64,000 nucleotides of DNA from Actinomadura graeca. GTDB lineage: Bacteria > Actinomycetota > Actinomycetes > Streptosporangiales > Streptosporangiaceae. The stretch is taken from assembly GCF_019175365.1 (NCBI RefSeq), contig NZ_CP059572.1, positions 6,882,001 through 6,946,000 on the forward strand. Direction: 5' to 3'. The notes beneath the pieces were generated by a model, which was not told the origin of the DNA, made no database searches, and worked only from the letters and a program-made list of their open reading frames with translations. This document shows positions 52,204-62,019 of the stretch, in pieces (positions within the stretch are counted from its first letter, which is position 1; each line of letters begins with the position of its first letter). The position numbers and the translations under genes were made by a program.

Positions 52204-53375
52204 TGTTCATCGACCTGACCGATGAGCAGAAGAGGCTCCGCGGCGAGCTGCGCGAGTACTTCCGGGGCTGCCTCGGCGAGGACGGGCGCGCCGCCATCGC
52301 CGCCGACCCGTTCGGCCCGTCCTACCTGGAGCATTGCAGGCGCCTCGGACGCGACGGGATGCTCGGCGTCGCGCTGCCCCCGGAGTACGGCGGACGCGGC
52401 TACGGCCCGGTGGAGCAGCAGATCTTCGCCAACGAGATCGCCCGCGCGGGCGTCCCGTACCCGATCATCACGCTGAACTCCGTCGCGCCGACGATCCTGC
52501 ACCACGGCACGGACGCGCAGAAGGGGTTCTTCCTTCCCCGCATCCTCGCGGGGGAGTGCCACTTCGCGGTCGGGTACAGCGAGGCGGGCGCGGGCACCGA
52601 CCTCGCGTCCCTGCGCACCACCGCCGTCAGGGACGGCGCCCACTACGTCGTCAACGGCCAGAAGACCTTCACCTCGGGCGCGCACCGCTCCGACTACGTC
52701 TGGCTCGCCGCCCGCACCGACCCCGGCGCCGAGAAGCACCGGGGCATCTCGATGCTCGTCGTGGACTGCCGCGACCCGGGGTTCTCCTGGACGCCGATCG
52801 TCACGATGGACGGCCGCCACCACACCAACGTCACCTACTACCAGGACGTCCGCGTCCCGGCGGACATGCTGGTCGGCGGCGAGAACCGGGGCTGGGACCT
52901 CATCGTCGACCAGCTCAACCACGAGCGCGTCACGCTCGGGCCCGCCGGGAACATCGGCCGCACCTACGACCGTTTCGCGCGGTGGGCCCGCACCACCACC
53001 GGCCCGGACGGCCGCGCGCTCATCGAGGAGCCCGCCGTCCGCCGCGCGGTCGCGCGCGTGTACGCCTATCTGCGCGTCAACGAGCTCCTCAACTGGCAGG
53101 TCGCCGCGGACCAGGGCCCCGGCCCGCTCGGCGCCGCCGACGCGTCCGCCACCAAGGTCTACGGTTCGGAGCGGATGCAGGACGTCGGCCGGATCGTCGG
53201 CGACGTCCTCGCCCGGCACGGCGATCCCGGCGACCCGGTGACCGCCCGGTTCGTCGAGGCGCTCGACCACGGGGTGAAGGGCGCGGTGGTGCTCACCTTC
53301 GGCGGCGGCGTCAACGAGATCCAGCGCGAGCTGATCGCGATGATCGGCCTCGGCCTGCCCCGCGCCCCCCGCTGA
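52203..53375 (+). CDS. Acyl-CoA dehydrogenase, FadE29-like subunit
   Basis: This is a 390-residue partner subunit. SEAGAGTDLASLRTTAVRDG is the FAD/substrate loop, NGQKTFTSGAHRSDYVWLAART the middle sheet, and FGGGVNEIQRELIAMIGLGLPR the C-terminal FAD-binding helix. Length and motifs match FadE29 (ChsE2). Together with the upstream subunit it should form one enzyme. The region after the stop contains a short direct repeat, GCGCGGGTGTCCG. Confidence 0.82.
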   Translation: MFIDLTDEQKRLRGELREYFRGCLGEDGRAAIAADPFGPSYLEHCRRLGRDGMLGVALPPEYGGRGYGPVEQQIFANEIARAGVPYPIITLNSVAPTILHHGTDAQKGFFLPRILAGECHFAVGYSEAGAGTDLASLRTTAVRDGAHYVVNGQKTFTSGAHRSDYVWLAARTDPGAEKHRGISMLVVDCRDPGFSWTPIVTMDGRHHTNVTYYQDVRVPADMLVGGENRGWDLIVDQLNHERVTLGPAGNIGRTYDRFARWARTTTGPDGRALIEEPAVRRAVARVYAYLRVNELLNWQVAADQGPGPLGAADASATKVYGSERMQDVGRIVGDVLARHGDPGDPVTARFVEALDHGVKGAVVLTFGGGVNEIQRELIAMIGLGLPRAPR

Positions 53376-53447
53376 CGGGCGGTCCGACGCGCCGGCGCGC
53401 GCGGGTGTCCGGCGCGCGGGTGTCCGGCGCGGTGCCCGGAGCCGTGG

Positions 53448-54119
53448 TCAGGCGGACTCGCCGGGCGGGATGTTGAGGCCGGACTCCAGGATGGCGAACG
53501 CCTGGTCGATCGTCTCCGACAGCGAGCCGAAGGCCGCCTCGTGGCGGCGGCTGACGTCGGCCGCCGCCTGGAAGCCGCAGGTCGCGGCGGCGGCGATCAC
53601 GTGCGGGCGCAGGTCGGACTCGACGTCCAGGCCCATCCGCTCGGCGATGACCTCCGTCAGCAGCTGCTGCTTGCGCTGCGCGTGCTCCAGGCTGCCCGCC
53701 ATGAGCGTGGGGCTGTCGGCCATCATGCTGAGCAGGCACTGGAACCGCTCGGGCTTGAAGCCCAGCTCGCCGCGCTCGCAGGCGCCCGCGATCTCGACCA
53801 CCGTGCGGCGCAGCGCCGTCATGATCGGCTCGTGCGCCGGACGGCCGGCCAGCGCCGTCATGACGGCGCGGGTCTGCTCCTCCTGGAAGGTGAGCGCGAC
53901 GTCCTCCTTCGAGGCGAAGTAGCGGAAGAAGGTCCGGGACGAGACGTCCACGGCGTCGGCGATCTCCTCGACGGTGGTCGCGTCGAACCCCTTCTCGGCG
54001 AAGAGGGTGAACGCGGCGTTGACGAGCGCCTCCCGGGTGCGCTGCTTCTTGCGTTCGCGCCTGCCCGGGGGCGGGGTGCCGGGACACGAGGGGTGCGCCT
54101 CGGGGGCGGTCGCGGTCAT
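53448..54119 (-). CDS. TetR-family regulator
   Basis: This is a 223-residue TetR protein. NAAFTLFAEKGFDATTVEEI and ADAVDVSSRTFFRYFASKEDVAL form the DNA-binding domain; the rest is a helical ligand domain. It is divergent from a drug-type MFS pump, the classic repressor-efflux pair. The 165-bp gap holds a perfect palindrome, ACGACA-AG-TGTCGT. Confidence 0.88.
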   Translation of the reverse strand: MTATAPEAHPSCPGTPPPGRRERKKQRTREALVNAAFTLFAEKGFDATTVEEIADAVDVSSRTFFRYFASKEDVALTFQEEQTRAVMTALAGRPAHEPIMTALRRTVVEIAGACERGELGFKPERFQCLLSMMADSPTLMAGSLEHAQRKQQLLTEVIAERMGLDVESDLRPHVIAAAATCGFQAAADVSRRHEAAFGSLSETIDQAFAILESGLNIPPGESA

Positions 54120-54215
54120 GTGCGAAGTGTAACGAGCGGTGGACCCGAGGCCAACCGCCCGCGGCCCGAAGCTGTCGTGAGATGAATCATGTCGCAGGAT
54201 AACGACAGGCATTTG

Positions 54216-54229
54216 ACGACAAGTGTCGT
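54216..54229. promoter_or_regulatory. Palindrome between TetR and efflux pump
   Basis: ACGACAAGTGTCGT has 6-bp perfect arms. It lies 56 bp before the pump gene and is probably the TetR operator. Confidence 0.5.
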
Positions 54230-54284
54230 GCTGTGACAGTTTTGACCCCTCGCAGTCGCACACACCCTCGTTCGGAGGCGGAAG

Positions 54285-55895
54285 ATGACTCAGTCGCAGG
54301 GCGCCGAGGTGCTCCGCCCGGGAGCCCCCCAGCACGGCGCGCCGCCCGGCCGGCGCACGAGATCGGGACACGGCCACCCCTGGCTCACACTCGTCGCCGT
54401 GGCGCTCGGCGTCATGATGGTCGGCCTGGACGCCACGGTGGTCACCATCGCCAACCCCGCCATCGCCCAGGACCTCGGGGCCAGCCTGTCCGGCCTCCAG
54501 TGGGTCACCAACGCCTACCTCCTGGCGCTCGCCGTCACGCTGATCCCGGCGGGGAAGATCGCCGACCGGTTCGGGCGCAAGCGCACCTTCCTGGCCGGGG
54601 TGATCGGGTTCGCCGTCTCCTCGGTGCTGATCGGCCTGTCCGGCGGCCTCGGCATGGTCATCTTCTGGCGTGTCGTGCAGGGGTTCGCGGGGGCACTCCT
54701 GCAGCCCGCCAGCCTGGCCATCCTCCGCAACACCTTCCCGCCCGCCAAGCTCAACGCCGCGATCGGCATCTGGGGTTCCACGGTCGGCATCTCGATCGCC
54801 GGCGGCCCCATCGTCGCGGGGCTGCTCGTGGAGAACGTCAACTGGGAGTCGGTGTTCTTCCTGAACGCGCCGCTCGGCCTGATCGCGCTCCTCATGGGCG
54901 TGTGGGTGATCCGCGAGTCCCGGGACGAGGAGGCCGCGGGCTCGTTCGACCTGCCCGGCGTCGCGCTGCTGACGGGCGCGCTGTTCGCGCTGGTCTGGGG
55001 CCTGATCAAGGCCGGTGAGAACGGGTTCGGGGACGCGGTGCCGCTGGTGTCGTTCGCGGCCTCGGTGGTGCTGTTCGGCGCGTTCGTGTGGAACGAGCTG
55101 CGGGTCGAGCGCCCGCTGCTGCCGCTCGGGCTGTTCCGGTCGGTGTCGCTGTCGGCGGCGACCGGGCTCATCGTCCTCGGCTTCTTCGGGATGTTCGGGA
55201 CGATCTTCTTCATCACCCTGTACCTCCAGCAGGTGCACGGGATGAGCCCGGTGGACGCGGGCGTCCGGATGCTGCCCATGACCGGCGTGTTCATCATCGC
55301 CTCGCCGGTGGCGGGCGCGCTGACGAACCGGTTCGGGCCGCGGCTGCCGCTCGCCCTCGGGATGGCCTTCACCGCGGCGGCGATGTTCGGCCTGTCGCGG
55401 ATCGGGGTGGACGCCCCCTACATCCAGCTCTGGCCGTGGTTCGTGCTGGTCGGCGTGGCGTTCGGGATGGTGATCGTCGCGGGCACCGAGGCGATCGTCG
55501 GCAACGCCCCGGCCCATCTCGCCGGGGTCGCGGGCGGTCTCCAGCAGACCGCAGCGCAGGTCGGCGGCGTGCTCGGCACGTCGGTGCTCGGGGTCCTGAT
55601 GTCCACCAAGGTCGGCGACGTGCTGGTCACCCGGCTGACGGACCAGGGGCTGCCCGGCCCCGCGGCGGAGCGGCTGTCCGGCCAGGGTGGGCTCGTCGCG
55701 CAGGGCGTCGCGCCCGTCCCGCCGGGCACCCCGGCGCCGGCGGCGGACGCCATCACCAGCGGCAGCCACCTGGCGTTCATGGACGGCTTCCAGACCTCCC
55801 TGACCGTCGCCGGGGCCGTCGCCCTGGTCGCGATCCTCGCGGCCCTGCTCGTCCGGCGCGGTGCCTCGCCCGTCGAGGGCGCCGCCGTCGCGTGA
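54285..55895 (+). CDS. DHA2-family (14-span) MFS multidrug transporter
   Basis: This is a 536-residue transporter. WLTLVAVALGVMMVGLDATVVTIA is helix 1 with the DHA2 motif D1, AGKIADRFGRKRTF is motif A, and GSTVGISIAGGPIVAGLL is the antiporter motif C. About 14 membrane spans are expected. It exports drugs or metabolites by proton antiport. It is divergent from the TetR gene and followed by two strong hairpins. Confidence 0.9.
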   Translation: MTQSQGAEVLRPGAPQHGAPPGRRTRSGHGHPWLTLVAVALGVMMVGLDATVVTIANPAIAQDLGASLSGLQWVTNAYLLALAVTLIPAGKIADRFGRKRTFLAGVIGFAVSSVLIGLSGGLGMVIFWRVVQGFAGALLQPASLAILRNTFPPAKLNAAIGIWGSTVGISIAGGPIVAGLLVENVNWESVFFLNAPLGLIALLMGVWVIRESRDEEAAGSFDLPGVALLTGALFALVWGLIKAGENGFGDAVPLVSFAASVVLFGAFVWNELRVERPLLPLGLFRSVSLSAATGLIVLGFFGMFGTIFFITLYLQQVHGMSPVDAGVRMLPMTGVFIIASPVAGALTNRFGPRLPLALGMAFTAAAMFGLSRIGVDAPYIQLWPWFVLVGVAFGMVIVAGTEAIVGNAPAHLAGVAGGLQQTAAQVGGVLGTSVLGVLMSTKVGDVLVTRLTDQGLPGPAAERLSGQGGLVAQGVAPVPPGTPAPAADAITSGSHLAFMDGFQTSLTVAGAVALVAILAALLVRRGASPVEGAAVA

Positions 55896-55900
55896 GACCC

Positions 55901-55944
55901 GCGGCACGCCGTCCCGCGAATGCCGCCCTGGGACGGCGTGCCGC
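55901..55944 (+). terminator. Strong hairpin after the efflux gene
   Basis: There is a 15-bp perfect stem, GCGGCACGCCGTCCC with its complement, and a 14-nt loop, starting five bases after the stop. Confidence 0.8.
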
Positions 55945-55971
55945 GTCCTTCGCCGCCGTGACGCGCCGTTA

Positions 55972-56008
55972 CGCCCGCCGTGGCGTGACGGCCGCGCCAC
56001 GGCGGGCG
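55972..56008. terminator. Second hairpin in the convergent gap
   Basis: There is a 14-bp perfect stem (CGCCCGCCGTGGCG) with a 9-nt loop. It may act for the convergent sigma-factor gene ending at 56114. Confidence 0.65.
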
Positions 56009-56113
56009 TGCGTCCGGCGCGGTCTTCGCGCTGGTCCGGCGCGGTTTCGCGGGGGACGTCCCGGATATCGGCGGCGCGCTGCTGGTGCGCGAGCGGCGCC
56101 GCCCGGCGGCGGC

Positions 56114-57397
56114 TCAGCCCTCCCCGGGATCCGGCGCGGCGTTGGACGTGGGGCTCGGCGCCGGGTTGGACGTGGGACTCGGGCTCGACGTCCCCGGCTC
56201 CTGTGCCGGCGGGTCCGTCGGGGTCCCCGGGGGCGTGGTCGGCTCGGTGGGACCGGGCGGGGTCGTCGGGCCGGTGGGACCGGTCGGGGACGTGGTCGGG
56301 GTGCCCGGCGAGGGGGACGGCTTGCCGGGCGTGGACGGCTTGCCCGGCTTGGGCGTCACCGGTTCCTCACGCGGAGCGGGCGTGCCGGACGGTGAGCGCG
56401 CGGGCGTACCCGGCACGGTGCCGCCGGGGGACGTGCCGGCCGGCTGAGGCGTGTCGCCGCCGGCGGCGGTGGCGGGCGCCCCGGGGTGCGTGCCCCGCTC
56501 GGCGCCCGTCAGGCCGGGAGGCAGGCCCCCTGTGCCGCTCGCGCCCGTCGACGCCTGCTCGGTACGGCCGGTGCTGGCCGTGGGCATCAGCGACGCGGCG
56601 CTGCCGCCCTTCGCGGTCGGCCACGTCGCGAGCAGCCCGAGGACGGCGGCGGCCGAGGCGGCGAGGCCCGCGACCGCGCCGGCGCCCTTGGAGAGCCCGC
56701 TGCCGCGGTCGTGCCGCGCGCCGGTGCCGGGGCCGATGACGATGAGCGGGCTCGGCGCGGCGACGCTCGGCAGCGGCCGGACCGCCTCCTCCTCGCACGC
56801 GGCGAGGACCCGGTCGCGCAGCCAGGCGGGCGGCCGCGACGGCGCGCGCTCGGCCAGCAGCCGGGGCAGCGTGCCCTTCTCGAACGCGGTGATGAGGTCG
56901 TGGTGCGGCGCCCCGCGCATGAGGGTGTCGAGGACGGCCCGCTCCAGCCGCGTCCGGGCCGCGTGCAGCAGCTGGGCGACGGTGTCGGGCGCGATGCCGA
57001 GGACGCGGGCGATGTCGTACGGCTCCAGCCATTCGCCCGCCCACAGCAGCAGGACCTCGCGGTGGTCGGAGCGCAGGCCGGCGGCGGCGCGCAGCAGCGG
57101 GTCCGTGCCGGTGAACAGCGGCGCGCCGCGTCCGTCCGGCGTGTGGCGTCCGTGTGGCGTCTGGCGTCCGTGCGGCGCGCGGTCTGGCATGTGGCCCGGC
57201 GCGCCGCGTCCGGCGCAGGCCGTGCGGGCCAGCGAGTACAGCCAGAGCACGCTGTCGCCCCGCGGCGGCTGGTGCACCGCCGCGGCGAACGTGTCGCCGA
57301 CCGCCGAGGCCGCCTCCGCGTCGCCGACCAGCGACCAGCAGTAGGCGTAGAGGCGGGCGGAGTGCGCGTCGTAGAGGGAACCCAGGTCCCCGCGCAT
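56114..57397 (-). CDS. ECF-like sigma factor with membrane span and Pro/Thr-rich tail
   Basis: This is a 427-residue protein. Residues 1-60 carry a sigma-2-like helix set (SLYDAHSARLYAYCWSLVGDAEAA). Residues ~105-155 carry a sigma-4 type HTH (LRSDHREVLLLWAGEWLEPY, DIARVLGIAPDTVAQLLHAARTRL). A low-complexity Arg/His/Pro stretch separates them. A membrane span lies at ~238-259, followed by a ~165-residue exported Pro/Thr/Gly tail (TTPPGPTEPTTPPGTPTDPP). This suggests a sigma factor tethered to the membrane or fused to its own sensor. GGAGGCAAC precedes the ATG. Confidence 0.75.
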   Translation of the reverse strand: MRGDLGSLYDAHSARLYAYCWSLVGDAEAASAVGDTFAAAVHQPPRGDSVLWLYSLARTACAGRGAPGHMPDRAPHGRQTPHGRHTPDGRGAPLFTGTDPLLRAAAGLRSDHREVLLLWAGEWLEPYDIARVLGIAPDTVAQLLHAARTRLERAVLDTLMRGAPHHDLITAFEKGTLPRLLAERAPSRPPAWLRDRVLAACEEEAVRPLPSVAAPSPLIVIGPGTGARHDRGSGLSKGAGAVAGLAASAAAVLGLLATWPTAKGGSAASLMPTASTGRTEQASTGASGTGGLPPGLTGAERGTHPGAPATAAGGDTPQPAGTSPGGTVPGTPARSPSGTPAPREEPVTPKPGKPSTPGKPSPSPGTPTTSPTGPTGPTTPPGPTEPTTPPGTPTDPPAQEPGTSSPSPTSNPAPSPTSNAAPDPGEG

Positions 57398-57714
57398 GTT
57401 GCCTCCGGAAGTGTGCTCGGTGGTGTCACCTGACTGTGGCTCGGTCAGCCTTCGGTGACCCTTCGGTGACGCTGCCGGTGTCGAACGTCCGCAAGCGGAC
57501 ATACCGGCGGGTACCGGGACTCTAGCGTCTCCCGTCAAGAGCTGCGACGCGGGGAGACGGCTGGGACCGTTCCGCGGAGACGGATGGTATGCGGCCTACC
57601 TGCGGAGAGTGACGTACACGGAGATTTAAGGAACTTCTCCGATTTTGTCGGATTCCTGATCCGGTTCAGCAGGGAAGGATTCGAACCCGTGATCGAATTT
57701 CGGAGGAGTTGAGA
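57398..57714. other. Divergent gap between sigma factor and egtA
   Basis: This 317-bp region holds no supported gene. It contains a tandem CTTCGGTGAC pair, a palindrome GTCCGCAAGCGGAC (57487-57500), and a GGAGGAG ribosome site before egtA. Promoters for both genes must lie here. A tRNA-like GGATTCGAACCC does not fold into a tRNA. Confidence 0.5.
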
Positions 57715-58932
57715 GTGACGCGGTTGACCGTGGACGGTGTCTACCAGCACATTCGCGGCGTCTGTTTCAAGACGGGCCCGCCCGGCACGGTCGGCGCGGA
57801 GACCGAGTGGTTCGTGGTCGACGCGGGCGACCCGGCCGCCCACGTCCCCCGCGAGCTTGTGCGCGGACTCGTCGAGGCGGCCGGCCCGCCGTCCGGCGGG
57901 AGCATGGTGACCTACGAGCCCGGCGGCCAGCTGGAGCTCAGCTCGGCGCCGTTCCGCGGCCTCAGACGCCTGCACCGCGCGCTCAAGGCGGACATCGAGC
58001 ACATCGAGGGCGCGCTGGAACCCGCCGGGCTCGCGCTCGCCGGGCACGGCGTCGACCCGGTGCGGCGCCCGCGTTTCCAGGCCGACCACCCGCGCTACCA
58101 GTGCATGCGCGACTACTACGTCTCGGGCGGCTTCGAGGACGTCGGCCTGGCGATGATGTGCTCGACCGCGTCCGTCCAGGTGTGCCTGGACATCGGCGCC
58201 GACGCCGCCGACGCGGCCCGGCGCTGGCGTCTCGCGCACGCGCTCGGCCCCGTGCTCGTCGCCGCGTTCGCCAACTCGCCCGTGCACTGCGGGCGCCGGA
58301 CGGGGCTGCGCTCGTCCCGGCAGGGCATCTGGACGGAGCTGGACCCGTGCCGCACGCTGCCCGTCCTGCGGAAGGGCGCCGACGCGGACCCGGCCGAGGC
58401 GTGGACGCGTTACGCCCTGGACGCGCAGGTCATGCTCGTCCACACGGCGGAGGGCGAGTGGGTGTCCGCCCCCGGGCTGTCGTTCCGGGAGTGGATCGAC
58501 AAGGGCGAGCCCGACGAGCAGGACCTGGACTACCACCTGTCCACGCTGTTCCCGCCCGTCCGCCCGCGCGGATGGCTGGAGCTGAGGATGATCGACGCGC
58601 TGCCCGGCCCGTACTGGCCGGTCCCGGTCGCCGTCGCCACCGCCCTGCTGGACGACCCCGGCGCCTCGCGGGCGGCCGAGGCGGCCGCCGAACCCGTCGC
58701 GCACCTGTGGACGGAGGCGGCGCGGTGCGGCCTCGCCGATCCCGCCCTCGCCGCCGCCGCGCGGGCGTGCTTCCGCGCCGCCTTGGACGCGCTGCCCCGG
58801 CTCGGCGCGCCCGGGCTCGTCCCGCTGGTGGAGGAGTACACCGTCCGCTACGTCGAGCGGGGCCGCAGTCCGGCCGACGACGCGGCGTCCCGTTCCCCGA
58901 TGTCCGAGGAGGACCCAGCATGGCCCCGATGA
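57715..58932 (+). CDS. egtA: Glutamate-cysteine ligase EgtA
   Basis: This 405-residue GCS2-type ligase makes gamma-glutamyl-cysteine for ergothioneine. GAETEWFVVDAG and YEPGGQLELSSAP hold the metal/ATP and glutamate sites; STASVQVCLDIG follows. The GTG at 57715 is chosen because GGAGGAG is six bases upstream; a TTG at 57709 would overlap that site. It is the first gene of egtABCD and overlaps egtB by 13 nt. Confidence 0.9.
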   Translation: MTRLTVDGVYQHIRGVCFKTGPPGTVGAETEWFVVDAGDPAAHVPRELVRGLVEAAGPPSGGSMVTYEPGGQLELSSAPFRGLRRLHRALKADIEHIEGALEPAGLALAGHGVDPVRRPRFQADHPRYQCMRDYYVSGGFEDVGLAMMCSTASVQVCLDIGADAADAARRWRLAHALGPVLVAAFANSPVHCGRRTGLRSSRQGIWTELDPCRTLPVLRKGADADPAEAWTRYALDAQVMLVHTAEGEWVSAPGLSFREWIDKGEPDEQDLDYHLSTLFPPVRPRGWLELRMIDALPGPYWPVPVAVATALLDDPGASRAAEAAAEPVAHLWTEAARCGLADPALAAAARACFRAALDALPRLGAPGLVPLVEEYTVRYVERGRSPADDAASRSPMSEEDPAWPR

Positions 58933-60275
58933 GCTCCCCGGGCACGGCCGCCGGGCACGACGAGGAGGCGCTGAAGGAACTGATCGCCGACGAGCTCGGC
59001 GCGGTCCGCGGCCGCAGCCTCGGCCTGACCACCGACGTCCTCGCGGAGGCCGACCTCACCGCGCAGGTCTCGCCGCTGATGTCGCCGCTCGTGTGGGACC
59101 TCGCCCACATCGGCAACTACGAGGAGCTGTGGCTGCTCCGCGCGGCCGCCGGGATCGAGCCGATGCGCCCGGAGATCGACGGGCTGTACGACGCGTTCGA
59201 GCATCCGCGCGCCGAGCGCCCGTCCCTGCCGCTGCTGCCCCCGGGGGAGGCGCGCTCCTACATCGAGACCGTCCGCGCCAAGGTGCTCGACACGCTGCCG
59301 TCCGTGCGGTTCGACTCCGGCGATCCGCTCACGGACGGCGGGTTCGTGTACACGATGGTCGTCCAGCACGAGCACATGCACGACGAGACGATGCTGGCCA
59401 CCCACCAGCTCCGCAAGGGCGCCCCGGCGCTCCTGGACCCGCCCGCCGAGCCCCTCCAGATACCGGGCGGACCCACCGGGGCGGGTGAGGTGCTGGTCGA
59501 GGCGGGCCCGTTCCAGATGGGCACCTCGGACGACCCATGGGCCTACGACAACGAGCGCCCGGTGCACTTGGTGGACGTCGCCGCGTTCTACATCGACGTC
59601 GAGCCCGTGACGAACGCGGAGTACGCGGCGTTCATCGAGGCCGGCGGGTACGACGACCCGCGCTGGTGGGATCCCGCCGGATGGGACTGGCGCAACTCCA
59701 GTGGCAAACGCGCCCCCGCCTTCTGGACACGCGACGGCGGCCAGTGGGTACGGCGCCGGTTCGGACGCGTCGAACCCGTCCCGCCTGGCGAGGCCGTCCA
59801 GCACGTGTGCTGGTACGAGGCGGACGCCTATGCGCGGTGGGCCGGGAAACGCCTTCCGACCGAGGCCGAGTGGGAGAAGGCCGCCCGCTGGGATCCCGTC
59901 ACCGAGCACTCCCGGCGCTACCCGTGGGGCGAGGTGTATGAGGAGGGACGCGCCAACCTGGGGCAGCAGGCGCTCCACCCGTCCGAGAGCGGCTCCTACA
60001 GCTCCGGCGCGTCGGCGTACGGAGTGCGGCGCCTGCTAGGGGACGTGTGGGAGTGGACGTCCTCGGACTTCCACGGATACCCCGGATTCCGTTCCTTCCC
60101 CTACAAGGAGTACTCGGAGGTCTTCTTCGGACCCGAATACAAGGTCCTGCGAGGCGGCTCTTGGGCAACGCATCCGCTGGCCATACGCGGCTCCTTCCGC
60201 AACTGGGACTATCCGATCCGCCGCCAGATCTTCTCCGGGTTCCGCTGCGCACGGTCGGCGGGGGAGGGGACCTGA
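58920..60275 (+). CDS. egtB: Hercynine oxygenase EgtB
   Basis: This 451-residue non-heme iron sulfoxide synthase joins gamma-glutamyl-cysteine (or Cys) to hercynine. The N-terminal DinB-like domain carries H63 ([11 protein letters not shown]) and the HEHMH pair of iron ligands. The C-terminal FGE-sulfatase domain has [31 protein letters not shown], and the closing [19 protein letters not shown]. The ATG lies inside egtA after GAGGAGGACCC. Confidence 0.93.
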   Translation: MAPMSSPGTAAGHDEEALKELIADELGAVRGRSLGLTTDVLAEADLTAQVSPLMSPLVWDLAHIGNYEELWLLRAAAGIEPMRPEIDGLYDAFEHPRAERPSLPLLPPGEARSYIETVRAKVLDTLPSVRFDSGDPLTDGGFVYTMVVQHEHMHDETMLATHQLRKGAPALLDPPAEPLQIPGGPTGAGEVLVEAGPFQMGTSDDPWAYDNERPVHLVDVAAFYIDVEPVTNAEYAAFIEAGGYDDPRWWDPAGWDWRNSSGKRAPAFWTRDGGQWVRRRFGRVEPVPPGEAVQHVCWYEADAYARWAGKRLPTEAEWEKAARWDPVTEHSRRYPWGEVYEEGRANLGQQALHPSESGSYSSGASAYGVRRLLGDVWEWTSSDFHGYPGFRSFPYKEYSEVFFGPEYKVLRGGSWATHPLAIRGSFRNWDYPIRRQIFSGFRCARSAGEGT

Positions 60276-61010
60276 ATGTGCCGTCATCTCGGATACCTCG
60301 GTCCCGAACGGGCGCTGCGATCGATCGTCTACGAGGGCGGGCACTCCCTGGAGCACCAGGCGTACGCGCCGCGCATGACGCAGGGCAACCTGCTCAACGC
60401 CGACGGGTACGGCGTCGGCTGGTACCACGACGGCGCGGCCGTCCGCTTCCGGCGGGCCCAGCCGATCTGGACGGACCAGTCGTTCCGCGAGGTGGCCGGC
60501 GCCGTCCGGGCGTCGTGCGCGGTCGCGGCGGTCCGCTCGGCGACCCCCGGGTTCCCCGTGGACGAGTCGTGTGCGCAGCCGTTCCGCGCCGGGACCCGGT
60601 TGTTCAGCCACAACGGCAAGATCGAGGGATACGCCGGGGTCGAGGGCAAGCTGCGCGAGCTGGCCGGGGACCTCGGCGATATCCCGGACGCGCGGGCGCC
60701 GGTCGACTCCGCGCCGCTGTTCGCGCTGGCCGCGCAGCTGTGGCGGGAGGGCGCCCCGCTCGGCGAGGGCCTCGCCGCCGTGCTCGCCACGGTCACCGCG
60801 CTCGCCCCCGGCCGCTACAACCTGCTCGCCTCCGACGGGACGGCGCTGGCCGCCACCACCTGGGGCGACTCCCTGTTCGTCCGCGAGTCCGGGGACGCGA
60901 TCCGGATCGCCTCCGAGCCGCTCGACGGCGGCCCCGGCTGGCGTCCCGTCCCCGACCGCTCGCTCGTCACCGCCGCGCACGCGACCGGCGTCCGGATAGA
61001 CCCGCTCTGA
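60276..61010 (+). CDS. egtC: Ergothioneine amidohydrolase EgtC
   Basis: This 244-residue Ntn-type glutamine amidotransferase-fold enzyme removes glutamate from the sulfoxide intermediate. Cys2 (MCRHLGYLG) becomes the N-terminal nucleophile. [12 protein letters not shown] and [10 protein letters not shown] are the typical substrate loops. It begins at the base after the egtB stop, with GGCGGGGGAGGGG upstream. Confidence 0.92.
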   Translation: MCRHLGYLGPERALRSIVYEGGHSLEHQAYAPRMTQGNLLNADGYGVGWYHDGAAVRFRRAQPIWTDQSFREVAGAVRASCAVAAVRSATPGFPVDESCAQPFRAGTRLFSHNGKIEGYAGVEGKLRELAGDLGDIPDARAPVDSAPLFALAAQLWREGAPLGEGLAAVLATVTALAPGRYNLLASDGTALAATTWGDSLFVRESGDAIRIASEPLDGGPGWRPVPDRSLVTAAHATGVRIDPL

Positions 61011-61021
61011 AGGAGAACCGC

Positions 61022-61978
61022 GTGGACAGGTTCCTGACCGCCGACGACCTCGCCAAGACGCTCCGACAGGACGTCCGGGAGGGGCTCACCGGCACGCCGA
61101 AGACGCTGCCGCCCAAGTGGTTCTACGACGAGCGCGGCAGCGCGCTCTTCGAGGAGATCACCCGGCTGGAGGAGTACTACCCGACCCGCCGCGAACGCGA
61201 GATCCTCGCCGCCCGCGCCCCCGAGATCGCCGCCGTCACCCGGGCCCGGACGCTCCTGGAACTCGGCGCCGGCTCGGGGGAGAAGACCCGACTGCTCCTG
61301 GACGCCCTCGCCGGGACCCTCCGCTCCTACGTCCCGGTGGACGTCAGCGGCGACTTCCTGGAGGAGGCCGCCGCGGGCATCGCCGCCGACCACCCGGACC
61401 TCGCCGTCCGGGCCGTCGTCGCCGACTACGAGCAGCACCTGCACCTGCTGCCCGCCGGGGAGCGGCGCCTCATCGCCTTCCTCGGCGGCACGATCGGCAA
61501 CATGCCGCCCGCCGCCCGCATCGGCTTCCTCGGCGGCCTGCGCGCCACGATGGGCGAGGGCGACTTCCTCCTCCTCGGCGCCGACCTCGTCAAGGACACC
61601 GGACGGCTCGTCCGCGCCTACGACGACGCGGACGGCGTGACCGCCGAGTTCAACCGCAACGTCCTGCGCGTCATCAACCGGGACCTGGGCGCCGACTTCG
61701 ACCCGTCCGCGTTCGAGCACGTCGCCCGCTGGGACGCCGCCGAGGAGTGGATCGAGATGGTGCTGCGCTCCACCCGCGACCAGCGCGTCCATGTCGCCGG
61801 CCTGGACCTGGAGGTGGCGTTCGCGGCGGGCGAGGAGATGCGCACCGAGATCTCCTCGAAGTTCCGCCGCGAGCGCATGGAGGCGGAGCTGGGAGCCTCC
61901 GGCCTGGACCTGGTCGCCTTCTGGACGGACGAGGCGGGGGACTTCTCCCTCACCCTGGCCCGCCCCGCCCTCGACTGA
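61022..61978 (+). CDS. egtD: Histidine N-alpha-methyltransferase EgtD
   Basis: This 318-residue SAM enzyme makes hercynine from histidine. [25 protein letters not shown] is the family signature, [19 protein letters not shown] the SAM motif, and [11 protein letters not shown] plus [18 protein letters not shown] follow. GTG start after AAGGAGAACC. An egtE-type lyase gene is not seen nearby; a PLP enzyme elsewhere often does that step. A strong bidirectional terminator follows. Confidence 0.93.
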   Translation: MDRFLTADDLAKTLRQDVREGLTGTPKTLPPKWFYDERGSALFEEITRLEEYYPTRREREILAARAPEIAAVTRARTLLELGAGSGEKTRLLLDALAGTLRSYVPVDVSGDFLEEAAAGIAADHPDLAVRAVVADYEQHLHLLPAGERRLIAFLGGTIGNMPPAARIGFLGGLRATMGEGDFLLLGADLVKDTGRLVRAYDDADGVTAEFNRNVLRVINRDLGADFDPSAFEHVARWDAAEEWIEMVLRSTRDQRVHVAGLDLEVAFAAGEEMRTEISSKFRRERMEAELGASGLDLVAFWTDEAGDFSLTLARPALD

Positions 61979-61985
61979 CCCGCCT

Positions 61986-62013
61986 CCGGCCGGCCCCGTC
62001 CGGGGCCGGCCGG
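61986..62013. terminator. Bidirectional terminator of egtD and the GDSL gene
   Basis: There is a 12-bp stem CCGGCCGGCCCC with a 4-nt loop and its full complement, lying in the 41-bp convergent gap. Confidence 0.85.
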
Positions 62014-62019
62014 GTCCGT

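Noticed and set aside
57677..57688. tRNA T-loop-like GGATTCGAACCC (minus strand)
   Set aside because: The T stem does not pair beyond two bases, and the rest of the tRNA would fall in the egtA coding region.
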